Shown: positions 24,641-36,702 of the stretch, one piece after another | How positions within the stretch are numbered: the stretch's first letter is position 1 | Layout: each line of letters begins with the position of its first letter | Position numbers and translations under genes: made by a program | NCBI GenBank assembly: GCA_002914805.1 | Contig: JXTB01000156.1 | Coordinates: 586,835-650,834, forward strand | DNA: 64,000 nucleotides | Reading direction: 5' to 3' | From: Parasponia andersonii | Taxonomy: Eukaryota; Streptophyta; Magnoliopsida; Rosales; Cannabaceae | The notes under the pieces: generated by a model | What the model was told of the DNA's origin: nothing | Seen by the model: the letters and a program-made list of their open reading frames with translations, nothing else | Databases searched by the model: none

Positions 24641-25134
24641 TGTTAGATATACATAACGGATTGTTAAACTAAATACAATCCTTGATACTATCATGCCAAA
24701 TTGTCAAGAAAAGATTTATTAAGAAAAAATCTGTGACTAACCTGGATCTATTATGTTTGACAGCAAATGATGTGATCATATAAGCAAAAGTGATTAATTA
24801 ATTAGAACCTGAGGGTAGAAGGTCTTCCACAACCAGAATACTCTATGTATGCTCAATGGGTTCTCTCTTTGTTGATGGAGAGAGAGGAGAAGAGCGTATG
24901 TTCTATTTAGTTAGTAGACCAAAACCCTAATAGTTATGTCCTTATATACTGATAACCAATAAAGACTATATCAATCCTTATTAGTCCAGCATTGGGTAAC
25001 TATACATTACACCGTCCATATTTAATTGATAATTTTCTGAGCCTATAATTAGATCACTTAATTAGTTCCACTTAATTAGACAGCTAGTTATAAAAACCTA
25101 TGGCCCATTTTGGTTATACACGTATAACCCAACA
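24641..25134 (-). repeat. 5' LTR of the older Copia element (494 bp)
   Basis: On the minus strand it begins tgttgggttatacgtg and ends ctaaca directly before the PBS. Confidence 0.85.
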
Positions 25135-25424
25135 ATTTTTGTATTTCAATAAGCAGAAAAATAAAACTATTGGATGCTTAAAACATAAGAATATTCTAAA
25201 TACTAGCTAGTCGGTAGAAAACTTATGATGGCTGCCTTAACCCTAAACCTTGCAATTACCGATAGAACAATATTGCTCGTACATATTACTTGATATAACA
25301 GTCAGAAACTAAGAGAGTTTTAAAAATATTAAAATTAAAAACTAAGAGTTGCCTACATCAAATTCCAAAAATTTCTCATCTACTAATTAACAGGGGGAAA
25401 AAAAAAAAGGAGACGAAAGTAATC

Positions 25425-27647
25425 TCATAAAAGGAGATCAGCAACATCTGATGGCAGCTCCTCGATGACAACATTATAGAACTTCTGGATGTCAGAGATC
25501 ATCCTATCATCGTCCCTTGTTATGAAGTTGATGGCCACACCTTTCCTTCCAAACCTTCCGCTGCGTCCAATGCGGTGCAGGTAGTTCTCAGGCTGAGTTG
25601 GAAGATCATAGTTTATAACAAGGGACACTTGTTGCACGTCAATGCCACGAGCCAAGAGATCTGTGGTGATCAAGACACGGGAAGACCCCGATCGGAATTC
25701 CCGCATGATGACGCCTCTGGTGTTCTGGTCCATGTCCCCATGAGTGGCCGAGACCGTGTGGTCTCGGCTCCTCATCTTGTCACTCAGCCAATTCACCTTG
25801 CGGCGTGTATTGGCAAAGATGACGCTCTGGGTGATGGCTATGGCCTCGTAGAGGTCGCAGAGCGTGTCGAATTTCCATTCTTCCTTGTCAACATTGACGT
25901 AGAATTGCTTAATGCCCTCTAGTGTGAGCTCATCGCGCTTCACAAGAATCCTCACCGGGTTGTTCATAAACTTCCGGGTCAGCTCCAGAGCCTCCGGAGG
26001 CATAGTGGCAGAAAATAACCCAACTTGGATCTCTTTTGGCAGTAGCTGGAAAATGTCATAGATCTGAGTACAACAAGCAGAGAGCAAGGCCCCGCTTTAG
26101 TGTTTAGTTATATATATTAAAGCTACGTAATAGTAAGAAATTATCAAAAGATTTCATAATGCCTCTTAGCAGGTTATAAAAAGCATGATTAACAGTTGCA
26201 AAAAGCCTAAATAATATAGGTAAATGGGAAAGTGTTTCTATATATTATTGACTCAGTATCCAAAACATACATAAACATATGATTCTATCTTTCTAATAGA
26301 TCATGATTTATTTTCAACATATATATATATATATATATATATAGCTCATTCAGCAGCACAAAAAGAAGTTGATGATCATATATAGCTAGTAATTAAAAGA
26401 AAAAATATTAATATATTTCGGGAAAAAGTTAGAAAATAAATTATTAATACCTGATCTTTGAGACCTCTTGAAAGCATATCATCAGCCTCATCCAACACAA
26501 ACATTTTGACATAATCGGGACGAAGAAACTGTCTTCTCAGCAAGTCCAAAACACGACCTGGAGTTCCAACAACGATATGAATCCCACTCGACAAAATGCG
26601 CCGGTCTTCACCAACATTTGTTCCACCAACACAGGCATGCACCTTCACACCAAAATAGTCTCCGAGGGCACGCATGACCTTCTCAATCTGTTGAGCAAGC
26701 TCTCGAGTCGGTGCCAGCACTAAGCCCTGACATTCCGTAACGTCATAGTCAACTCGTTGCAAGACTCCGGAGCAGAAGGTTGCTGTCTTCCCGGTTCCAG
26801 ACTGGGCTTGTTCTATGACATCAAGTCCCTTGCAGAAGGGAACAATTCCCCTTTGTTGAATAGCTGATGGTTTTTCAAAACCTACGTACGTACGGAATAA
26901 ATATAAAATCCAAATTAATTTCAGTGTCTAATAATTCACTATTAAATAGTATTCATAAAAATACACAAATTTCGGGCTATATAAGATTCGAATTTTAAAG
27001 TTAAAATAAAATAATTTTTACGTAAAAACGGTTTCTAAATTTGAAGAACATGATGTATCTTTTATATTTCTCTATATTTTCTAGACAAGTATGTATATGG
27101 ATATTGACAAAATATCGATGGAAGATACATAATACCTAAACTCTTGACGTGGAACAATTAGAAGCGAATTGTATATAAGGGTAGATATATATTAATAATC
27201 AAGTTCCCAAGGCTATTGGACATCAGTAATAAATCCGATGAAAGTTATCCATCATGCAAAAGAAAAGGTATAAAATTGATTATGTCATATCTACTTACCG
27301 TAAGCATAAATGCCTCTTAGAAGGTTCTCTTTCAAACCCATGTCATCAAAACTCTCACAAGCTTCGTCATAGGACTTAAAGAAATCCTGTCCGTCAAGTC
27401 TGTAAAAATTAGGTACATAAAACAAGGGAAAAAAATAATTAGAACCCATATTCTTAACCAAATTAAATCAACAGAAGCAAAAACAAATAATTTTATGCTC
27501 ATAGAAGCCACCGAAACAAGTGGCTTAAAAATATAAGTAATTAAGGCAAACTAAGCATGCATGGTTAAGCTATTCTTACAATTCATTCATTCTAGCGTCG
27601 TACTGACCCCCATCAAATTGGGATCCCTCTAGTGCTAGTCCCGCCAT
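25425..27647 (-). CDS. EIF4A: Eukaryotic translation initiation factor 4A (DEAD-box RNA helicase)
   Basis: Four exons on the minus strand (27580-27647, 27299-27399, 26451-26881, 25425-26063) give 412 residues, the normal eIF4A length. All helicase motifs are intact: Q-motif [27 protein letters not shown], the GG motif, TPGR, DEAD, SAT, motif [11 protein letters not shown] and motif [10 protein letters not shown]. It ends in SDVADLLL. eIF4A is the ATP-dependent helicase that unwinds mRNA 5' leaders in eIF4F in the cytosol. The start is [12 protein letters not shown], matching the plant family start ([12 protein letters not shown]). A CATCAG two bases before ATGGCG could be the acceptor of a 5' UTR intron, as is common in plant eIF4A genes; this is inferred. 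The degraded paralog lies about 14 kb to the left, with retroelements between. Confidence 0.93.
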
Positions 27648-29198
27648 CACTGATGAATGACCAACAAAAAGAAGAAGAATAAGTACACACTTATCACCGA
27701 ATATTACATGATATATACAATAAAATCGAAAAACTGAACCACAAAATATTCAAAAAGCTAAGAAATATAAGAAAAGCCTTGACAACATATGAACCGATTA
27801 TAAAATAGAAAGAAAGTAAATAAAGGAGATCATAAACATCGTAAAATCTAAATTAGAATTTAATTTAAACAAAAAAAATCACACGATGAGCAATTGCTCA
27901 ACTAAATATCTCAACAGCATATGAATAATAACAAATAATCNNNNNNNNNNNNNNNNNNNNNNNNNNNNNNNNNNNNNNNNNNNNNNNNNNNNNNNNNNNN
28001 NNNNNNNNNNNNNNNNNNNNNNNNNNNNNNNNNNNNNNNNNNNNNNNNNNNNNNNNNNNNNNNNNNNNNNNNNNNNNNNNNNNNNNNNNNNNNNNNNNNN
28101 NNNNNNNNNNNNNNNNNNNNNNNNNNNNNNNNNNNNNNNNNNNNNNNNNNNNNNNNNNNNNNNNNNNNNNNNNNNNNNNNNNNNNNNNNNNNNNNNNNNN
28201 NNNNNNNNNNNNNNNNNNNNNNNNNNNNNNNNNNNNNNNNNNNNNNNNNNNNNNNNNNNNNNNNNNNNNNNNNNNNNNNNNNNNNNNNNNNNNNNNNNNN
28301 NNNNNNNNNNNNNNNNNNNNNNNNNNNNNNNNAATATAAAAACAGCCGTTTATTAAATAGGTGTGAAATTGGGTTATTTTTTAAATTGATTCGGAGAAAA
28401 AAAGACATATTTTATAAATAAAGAGTATTTTGCAGCAAAAATCATAATTTTCAACCCGTTTTACATTTAGGTCCTCAACTTCTGAACTTTTGCAATTGAA
28501 TTTCAAATCTATGCATTATGCTAAATTGTACTATATAAATTCAAATTATAATAACCAGTTACGGACTATAAAAGTTTTTAATTCAAATATGATATTTGCT
28601 CTTTCTTTTTTCAGTAATGGGTTAGGGATTCAAATTCTAGATCTCAACATACATTAGAAATGTATGTAATTACCAATCGTCCGCAATCACATATTATTTA
28701 TGTTTTTAATCATCAATTATATATGCGTCCAATGACTTAAAAAGCAAATGTTAATAAACACATTCTAAAAAATAAATAACTTGCTAACAAATGAAAATAG
28801 GAATAATCCCCAAAACATCACTTATGTTATGCTTTTAATACTATGTTTAATCTTTCTTTTTAAAAAAAAAAAGAAATAAAAAAAAAACTACTCCTCCCTA
28901 TTATTTGAAACTTCCTGCAAAAGTATATCTACTCGTTTTTGAATTTTAAGTTTGAAGATCGACTTTGTAGTCGATTTGTACACATAGAATATTTTAACGT
29001 GAAAGTATAATTTTGGTTAAACTTTGGGTTAAAAATGCAAAATATTTATAGTTCAGAATTTTAATTTCTTTAGCATTTAATTAGGTGTTTTTTGGTATTA
29101 TCCATGAAAACACAATGAAGTATTAGGGGGAAAAAAAAGAGGGGGGAGGGGGGTTGGGGGCTTTAGATGAAAAGTAATAATAATTCAAAGCGCTGCCT
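27648..29198. other. eIF4A-RPN10 divergent intergenic region with 392-base gap
   Basis: The first ~130 bases are shared with the upstream region of the other eIF4A copy. A run of N occupies 27941-28332. The remainder is AT-rich. From about 29098 it is the RPN10 promoter segment that also occurs at 8372-8645. Confidence 0.6.
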
Positions 29199-29205
29199 AT
29201 ATAAT
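29199..29205 (+). promoter_or_regulatory. Probable TATA box of RPN10
   Basis: The sequence ctatataat lies about 115 bases before the start codon, and the same motif is kept in the displaced copy near 8448. Confidence 0.6.
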
Positions 29206-29315
29206 ATGTATTTTATATATATTGTTTATTTCTGTAAATCGGAAGCGACTTTGCAAGACGTTGTGTTTCGGGTTCTGAGACTGTGACCCGATTCTCCATT
29301 CTCCAAGCAAGCAAC

Positions 29316-32068
29316 ATGGTTCTCGAGGTTACCATCTGAAAATCTCATCGCTATATTCAATTAGGGTTTTAAGATTTCATCGTTTTATTTATTCATTTAT
29401 TTATTTTTATGACAGGCTACTATGATATGCATCGACAATTCGGAGTGGATGCGAAATGGTGATTATTCTCCTTCTCGATTTCAAGCTCAAGCCGATGCTG
29501 TTAATCTCATTTGTGGTGCCAAAACCCAGGTTTTATATCCCATTATTGATTCAATTTTCTATTGTGATTTTGTTTTTCTTTTTTTGGGTTAATCACATTT
29601 GATTATATTTCTTGTAAAAATAATTCGAAATTGGGTTAGTCAAATCCGGAGAATACTGTGGGGATTTTGACAATGGCGGGAAAAGGGATTCGCGTATTGA
29701 CCACTCCCACTACTGATCTCGGCAAGATTTTGGCTTGTATGCATGGTATTATTATTTTCATTAATTAATTTTTATTTTTATTTTCTGTGATTTTTTGTTC
29801 TAAAATCGATTGCCTTGAATGAATGCTTGGTTTTGTTAATTTTTTGAACGATCATATGGGCAATTGTTTGGATAGTTTGAGGATGAAATTAAGGACGAAT
29901 TAAGAACTTGGAATGAACTAATTAAGTGGAAATGGTGATAACATTGCTGCACCTTTAATAAGGTGTCAATGTTTTTCCCTTGCCGAGTCTGTATGTTGTA
30001 GAATTTGGGGAATTTTTCTTGCAAGTGTGCTATATTCATGGTCAGAATTGGTTATTTTCCCAAGTGTATGAGCTGGGGAAAAAAAATTAATCTCAAAAGA
30101 TAAGGTAATAATGAAATATTCTTTTTTGAAAATCTAGAGACGCTCTGAAGATTTTACAGGGGTTAAAGGCCTTACATCAATAAGACACTTATCTAATGAT
30201 ATGTTCCAAGTTCCAACTAAACGTTGGACAAAATGGGACAGGGTGAAACTTCAATTTAAACTAATCCTGTTTCACATGCTGCTCTGCTCTTAAGGGTTTA
30301 GTGAATAAGTATTCTATCATCGAACCCTTTCTATATTTTGCACCAATCTCTCTAATTGCATTTAATATAGGTCTTGAAGTGGGTGGGGAGATGAACATAG
30401 CTGCTGGGATCCAGATCGCTCAGTTGGCTCTTAAGCATCGCCAAAACAAAAATCAGCAACAAAGGATTATAGTCTTTGCTGGAAGGTAGATCATATTAGC
30501 TCGACTTTCTCTCTCTCCATTTTTTGGCTGGGAGATCAAAGGCTTGTTTACTCATTCTTTTTTGTCAAACATTTAATTTATTCTTTCTCGCTTTGTGTTC
30601 AGCCCTGTTAAGTATGACAAGAAGGTACTAGAGACGATTGGGAAGAAACTAAAAAAGAATAGTGTTGCTGTTGATATTGTTGATTTTGGTGAAGAAGATG
30701 ATGGGAAGCCAGAGAAGTTGGAGGCCCTCCTTGCTGCTGTTAATAATAACGAAACCAGTCATATAGTTCATGTTTCTCCTGGTCCAAATGCTCTCTCAGA
30801 TGTGCTTATAAGGTGTGACTTTTTATTCTACCTTTCTTCTTTATTGAAAGTTTCAAATGTGAAGTTACAAATTGAATAATTTGTCTCTGCATTTATCTCA
30901 ATATTTCTATTTCTGGCAGTACACCTGTATTCACTGGAGATGGGGATGGCGGAAGTGGCTTTGCCGCTGCAGCAGCTGGTAGTGCTCCTGGCTTTGAATT
31001 TGGTGTAGATCCCAATCAAGACCCTGAGCTGGCTCTGGCACTTAGAGTTTCTATGGAGGAGGAAAGGGCAAGACAGGAGGCTGCTGCAAAAAGGGCTGCT
31101 GAAGAAGCTGCTAATCAAGAGAAAGGAGAGGAATCATCATCCAAAACAGAAGACGAAACTATGAAAGATCAAGTTGATGCTTCAGTTCCTGAAGAGAAAA
31201 AGAAAACCGCTGATGACATGGTTAGTATCATTTTAACTTCTTTCTGGTTTTATGTGTCTGTTTCTGTGAACTAGCACAGTGGCTGAGTTATGTTATGTTG
31301 TTCTTTGTTTGCTTCTTTTCAATTGTTATTGTACGAATAATAAGATTTGCTGCAAGTAGATTTCTGGCTTTGACAAATGCCATGGTAATAGAGTAATTAC
31401 AATGTTGTTTCTCGAGCAGGCGCTTGCAATGTCGATGGGTATCTCTGGATCTGGTCATGCAATAGATGATGCTGAGATGTTGGACGCATCTAGTGAGGAT
31501 CAGGATTTGGCCCTTGGTAAGCTCTCTAATGTCATAGAATTTCATTTTCTTTACCATTGAATGAAATTTAAGTTTGGAACATTTACAAAGATGTATAGTG
31601 TTTTTGCTTTTGTCTATGCTAATTTGTGACACGATCTTGCTGCATAAAGCTCTTCAAATGTCCATGCAAGAAACTAGTCAGTCAGATACAAGCAAAGTGT
31701 TGGAGGATCAATCTTTCGTCTCATCTATCCTTGCAACTGTAAGTGCTGTTAGTATTGAATCGAACTCTATAAGTGCTGTCCTGATGTATTATTTCTCTCA
31801 CAGCTTCCTGGAGTCGACCCTAATGATCCTGCAGTCAAAGATCTTCTTGCATCTTTGCAGAATCAATCTGAGGTGCGTTCATAATGAACCTTTGACCTTC
31901 TTACTTTTGTCATGAAATGTGCTTCCAATTGTGTATTTGTATTAACATCTGTTGTTATCTGTGCCTGCAACAACTGTTTGTTGTAGTTTTGCAACTGATA
32001 ACAGTATTTGCCGTGTTTGCTAGTCCCAGCAAAAGAAGGAAGATGAGCCCCCAAATGAGAACAAGTGA
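29316..32068 (+). CDS. RPN10: 26S proteasome regulatory subunit RPN10 (ubiquitin receptor)
   Basis: Ten exons (29316-29327, 29416-29529, 29640-29745, 30371-30485, 30603-30812, 30920-31220, 31420-31516, 31650-31738, 31804-31872, 32024-32068) give 385 residues, about the length of Arabidopsis RPN10. The first exon codes for only MVLE. A von Willebrand factor A domain (about 1-190) starts with [17 protein letters not shown]. Three ubiquitin-interacting-motif-like helices follow: [15 protein letters not shown] (about 220-234), ALAMSMG (287-293) and [15 protein letters not shown] (about 311-326), then [18 protein letters not shown]10 binds polyubiquitinated substrates at the proteasome base-lid interface. 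The charged segment after the first UIM ([13 protein letters not shown]) fits the family. Its 5' region is duplicated at 8.4 kb. Confidence 0.96.
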
Positions 32069-32099
32069 AGACTAAAGATTCTGCTTCAAATACTTAAGG

Positions 32100-32200
32100 G
32101 TAAGGCTTCAAATTCACTACCCAATTTCTTACTTTAATTGTGTCCTAGTTGTTTTAACCTCAGTTCATTTTTCTCAAAGCAGTACGTTCTTGTCTTGCAG
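32100..32200 (+). other. Probable intron in the RPN10 3' UTR
   Basis: A donor AAGG|GTAAGG and acceptor TCTTGCAG|ATT bracket 101 bases starting 31 bases after the stop codon. That is closer than the distance usually needed to trigger nonsense-mediated decay. Inferred from splice motifs only. Confidence 0.5.
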
Positions 32201-33061
32201 ATTAACAAGGTCACTGATCATAAGTTACTTTGGATTTCTTATTAGAATGTCTTTTCCATCTCTTGGGAGGATGCTTCACGACCAGATACAGAATGAATTC
32301 TGATGTCATCCATTTTATGGAATTTGCATGGACTGTCTGTACCAAATGATCTTGTAGTGACTAATATAAATTCCAGTTTATTAATTGTACTAAATGGTTG
32401 CTTCCTGGATGGAACGAAATGGCAACGGTGGTGTTTTTCATTAATTTTTTCAGGGCTTTATTCATTTGAAGGGAAATGTGCTGGGTCATCGGATTAGGCA
32501 CAAGCCTTGGGCAATTAAGACAACTACCATAAGGCCTAAAATCAATTTTGCCTGGCACCGACTATGGCATTACTATCTCAATTAAGGTTTTATATTTATT
32601 TAGTCATTATTATTAGAGTAATTATGGCCTAAATGGACTAATTCAATGAGAAAAACACAACGAAACACAGTAAAGCTCCAGCTTCAATTACTACTGTGCT
32701 AACAAGCACGATGGTATCATCCTCGTTTTTTCGATTAAGATGTCTTATGTTCGAGTCACCACAGTCTGGATTCGAGTTGTCACTGCTGCAGTGATTGGAG
32801 TTTAGGGCAATCTACTTTAAAAGGGATCCATTAACGCTCCATTAATCGTTATCTTCAAACAGGCTTCAGTTTTAATTCTAGCGAGGATGAAGCTGGAGCC
32901 CAACAAATAGATCAGAAATAGGCTAGTTGTCATTTTGGGTTGGTAGTGTACCTTTACACAGGTGAAAAAGTTTGGACTCTCCCGCAAATCAATCTTCGCC
33001 ACAATTAAGGTACTTCCAATTGGAAACGGCTAAACTAACACTAGATGTTGATTTTTATCAA

Positions 33062-33093
<32 letters not shown>

Positions 33094-34808
33094 TAGGTGT
33101 TGATGGCTCTTTCTTTCCCAACGTAACATCCTTTGTTCTTAACCAAAACGATGACTTGATTGTACGCATTACTAAGTGACAATTGAATTGTTCACTGACG
33201 AGATAACTAATGCCATTGCTAACCAATGAAGGATTGAGATAACTACAGCTATTGTTTAACGCCTTCTATATGATGAAAGGTTGAGATAACTAACGCTATT
33301 GTTTAACTCCTCTTGCCCAGGGACGGCTCGTCTTACACACGTACCTAACCGTAGTATCCCTTTTATAGAAATATTTATTAACATTAATAATTATAAAGTA
33401 ATAACTTCTTTGCTTCTGACAATGATACGAGAGTTCTAAGTTGTAACCTTAACATTAAAAATTTATCTTGTTATCAATCAAGCTACGACCGCTATTACTG
33501 TTATGCTTTTGTTATAGTTCATATAATTAGAACGGGAAAAGCAAGTTGTGTGGCCTGATGGACTTCATTTGTCTAGAGAGGGGTCATGTCACATGAAGGG
33601 GCATGTTCCCCATACACGTCCAATGCATTCTCTTGCTCATAGTCACAGATTTTCTGGATCTTAGTCGTTTGTACTTTCTCCATTCTCACGACCCATATCA
33701 TTAGGTAGCGATTTGCTACCTCTTTTTTATATTTGGTGAATGTCGGGATGTGGTGAATGTCGGGATGCTGCCCCTTTCTACCACAGTTTCTTTAGACAAA
33801 TTTGTGGAAATACTCGAGCTTATAGGACTAAGAAAATGATCCCAACTCATGGAGAATATTGTTGTGAATATATAAAACAAATAGAACGGTAACCAAAGTG
33901 GGTTTAATAAGGAAGCTGATTAGAATTTGTGATTGGCGTTGCATTCATTGACTCATTTGTACCAAGAAACACTTTTTGCTTTCTTTTATCTTTTTCCTCT
34001 TGGTTTCTTTTCCTTTCTTTTTCCCCCTTCATAAGGTGAAAAATCCTCTTTTCTTCTTTGCTTTCACGCAAAGACTTTTTTTGAAGAACACAGAGATCAG
34101 ATGTAGGTGTGTGATCCGAGATGGGACCACTGCTTTATCTGTTTAAGTACTTATGTTTTCAATAGTTCATATTACAGTATGGTTTGTATATAATTAATCA
34201 ATATATAGTTATATCTAACCTTGAATTTGGTAAATTTGTTATTAGATGAATAATGACAAGACGACATGCTATTTCGAACTTGAACTTGGTCCTGCTTAAA
34301 GAATGTTTTGGATATTGAATAATTATCTAATTTCTGTCACCTCCTGTCAATATCTCTGTATTATTGTTCCTGAAGCAAATATAGCTAATCCATTTATTGT
34401 AAAGAAAATAAGCTATACCATTAGTAGCTTTGTAGGCTATCAATCATGGTCACGTTGATAAAAGAAACCGACTTCTTTTGTCACGTTTTTGTAAATTGCA
34501 TTGTATTGCATACTAAACTTATGATTGTACTGAACAAATTTTTTATGTGTTTTGTGTTCTTGGTGTAAGTTTTTCTTCTCATGAATCACTGTAATACCTC
34601 CAATATATGCTTTACTGGTTGGCAAAAGGCAAGTCCAGGAAACTCCTCTTAGTAATGTGAAGCTGCTAAATAGTACTATAATGCTAATAACACTATGAAC
34701 AGGACAAGCAATTAGCTGAGAGCAAAACTAAACCATATATAGGCTTTATAGATGTTAAAGATAAGACTAAGGATATTTAAGTGTAGAAGCAAGAACCAAA
34801 AATTAGGT
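32201..34808. other. RPN10 downstream intergenic region
   Basis: No gene is supportable. It holds a (TA)n(CA)n microsatellite at about 33061-33094 and three imperfect copies of gagataactaaYgcYattg between 33198 and 33308. Confidence 0.5.
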
Positions 34809-35180
34809 CATGTTTGATAGGTGGAATGGAGTAGGAATGATAATGAAAATTGTAATAAAGTGGAATTGGAAAGAGAATAGAAATGATATTATATTGTTTG
34901 GTTGATTTAATAAAATAAAATAAAATGAAATAAGTATTATATCGACTAAAATATCTTTATTTTTAGATATCCTAATAAAGCAAAAAAGAAAAACAATGTT
35001 TCCAAAATATAGATAAAATGGTGGAATGATAATCCTTTAGTTTTGGATAGAATTACAATTCTATCAAATAATGGAACTTTGATTCCATTAGAATTATTAT
35101 TCTTTTATTCAATGTGAATACAAATAATAAAATAAGAACGATGATTCTATTCTCAAGTTCGTTCCACCAAATCAAACATA
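34809..35180. mobile_element. MITE-like element with terminal inverted repeats
   Basis: The left end catgtttgataggtggaat and the reverse complement of the right end tatgtttgatttggtggaac pair over about 19 bases. The ~370-base AT-rich interior has no coding capacity and has further inverted similarity inside (ggaatgataatg versus its complement). No convincing target duplication was seen. Such ends occur in non-autonomous hAT-like plant elements, but the family is inferred. Confidence 0.55.
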
Positions 35181-35820
35181 CTATTAATTTGAATTAAAGA
35201 TAGTGAAGTGGATTACAAGTACTCCAACCTTATATATCATATATATGGAATAAATCAAAGAGATAAAATTAGTTTAAAATTCATACATACTTCACCCGAA
35301 TAAGAAATTAAGAGAAGAAAATAGATAACAAATTAACTTTATGGACAAATGATGAGATGGATTATTATTATTTTTTTTTTTGATGGAGAGATGGATTATT
35401 TATTGGGTGTTGATAAAATTGAACAAATTGCTAAATTAAAGAGGAATGGTAAGCTATCATGCTCCAGCTAAATTTCATGTAACATTGTAAAACGACACCA
35501 TTTTGTGAACTTCACACTTTTTCGCTCATTTATTAGGCAGACCTTTTTTCTAGTTGAAAATTGAGACTCTAGTAAAAGCTTTAGACTGTGGGACCTTTCT
35601 TATTGAAACTCACTTTTATGAAAGGAATACAAAAATAAAAAAATAAAAACAACCCCAGGTGGTACCAATCCGAAGACAAACAGTATTTGCTAAGTTGAGG
35701 GGCAACATGGTCATTGAAAGGGAGAGTACAGCAGTACAGGCTATACAACACAGCATAGATCTAGTGTGGCAAAGTTGTAAAATAAATCAAACAGTAATGG
35801 CATTTCCACCACTCAATCTT

Positions 35821-35828
35821 TATAAAAG
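35821..35828 (+). promoter_or_regulatory. Probable TATA box of the ADF gene
   Basis: The sequence tataaaag is 83 bases before the ADF start codon, which places the transcription start near 35850. Confidence 0.65.
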
Positions 35829-35903
35829 ACCAATTGCCACATACTCGAGAACTAGGACCAAACTTCAACTTCAATTACTCCAATATCAACAAACACAACA
35901 ACC

Positions 35904-36702
35904 ATGGCTATGGCTTTCAAGATGGTACCTTTTTCTAAAACAATTTCCATTTGTTTTCATTATATCTCTTTGAATTGTTATGTTCTGTAATATGGGTTTT
36001 ACTAATCAAATTGTGTTGTGTGTATATGATAATGATATGTCAACAATAGGCGACAACTGGAATGTGGGTGACAGATGAGTGCAAGAACTCATTCATGGAG
36101 ATGAAATGGAAGAAGGTACACAGGTACATAGTGTTCAAGATCGATGAGAAATCGAGGCTAGTCACCGTCGATAAGGTCGGTGGCCCGGGCGAGAGCTACG
36201 ACGATCTAGCTGCCTCTTTACCAAATGACGACTGCCGATATGCCGTGTTCGATTTCGATTTTGTCACTGTTGACAATTGCCGGAAGAGCAAAATCTTCTT
36301 TATTGCATGGTTCGTTCACTCAGTACTTTTCTCAAACATCTTATCTTCATCATGTATGGTACTCTTGTGGCCATTAAAATTTTTGAGAGATTATTGAGAA
36401 CCGTATTTAACAAATTGCATTTCATGATGTGGGAATCTCAAATTGTGCCATGTTTCTTTCATTTAAAGCATTGTAGATTGAGAAAGCAACATTTTTTTTT
36501 TGGTCCAATTCTAAAGGGTTAAGATTAAAATATGTTGATTTGGATTCTCAGGTCTCCAACTGCATCAAGGATTAGAGCAAAAATGTTGTATGCAACTTCT
36601 AAAGATGGGCTGAGAAGAGTTCTAGATGGAATCCACTATGAAGTTCAGGCCACTGATCCAACTGAGATGGGGATGGATGTGATTCAAGACAGGGCTAAAT
36701 AG
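35904..36702 (+). CDS. ADF5: Actin-depolymerizing factor, ADF5/ADF9 (group III) type
   Basis: Three exons (35904-35924, 36050-36309, 36552-36702) give 143 residues. The first exon codes for only seven residues, MAMAFKM, and the second opens [15 protein letters not shown]. The ADF-H domain covers nearly all the rest, with [37 protein letters not shown] and the actin-binding helix [18 protein letters not shown], ending [15 protein letters not shown]. The MAMAFKMATTGMWV start is that of ADF5. This N-terminal extension replaces the usual region around the phosphorylatable serine. Group III ADFs in Arabidopsis are reported to bundle and stabilise actin filaments rather than sever them, so the same is inferred here. 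ADF5 and ADF9 are close paralogs and the assignment between them is by eye. Confidence 0.93.

Larger units (their letters stand above)
18898..25134 (-). mobile_element. Older Ty1/Copia LTR retrotransposon, strongly decayed
   Basis: The element lies on the minus strand. Its 5' LTR is at 24641-25134 (494 bp, TG...CA), followed inward by an initiator tRNA-Met primer-binding site. Its 3' LTR survives only as about 130 bases at 18898-19030, next to a purine-rich tract. Recognisable parts, in element order: a gag zinc knuckle (CX2CX4HX4C) and protease start near 22.7 kb, integrase-derived sequence near 21.5-22.2 kb, the integrase/RT linker near 21.0-21.4 kb, reverse transcriptase near 19.8-20.9 kb, and RNase H near 19.45-19.7 kb ending in ADLLTKDL. 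There are well over ten breaks. The two LTRs differ much more than those of the other element, so it is clearly older. No target duplication could be confirmed because the left LTR is truncated. Confidence 0.85.

Noticed and set aside
32710-32800. tRNA-like or SINE-like words (atggtatcat, gttcgagtc)
   Set aside because: No cloverleaf can be formed and no 3' tail or target duplication is seen; box-like words alone are weak.
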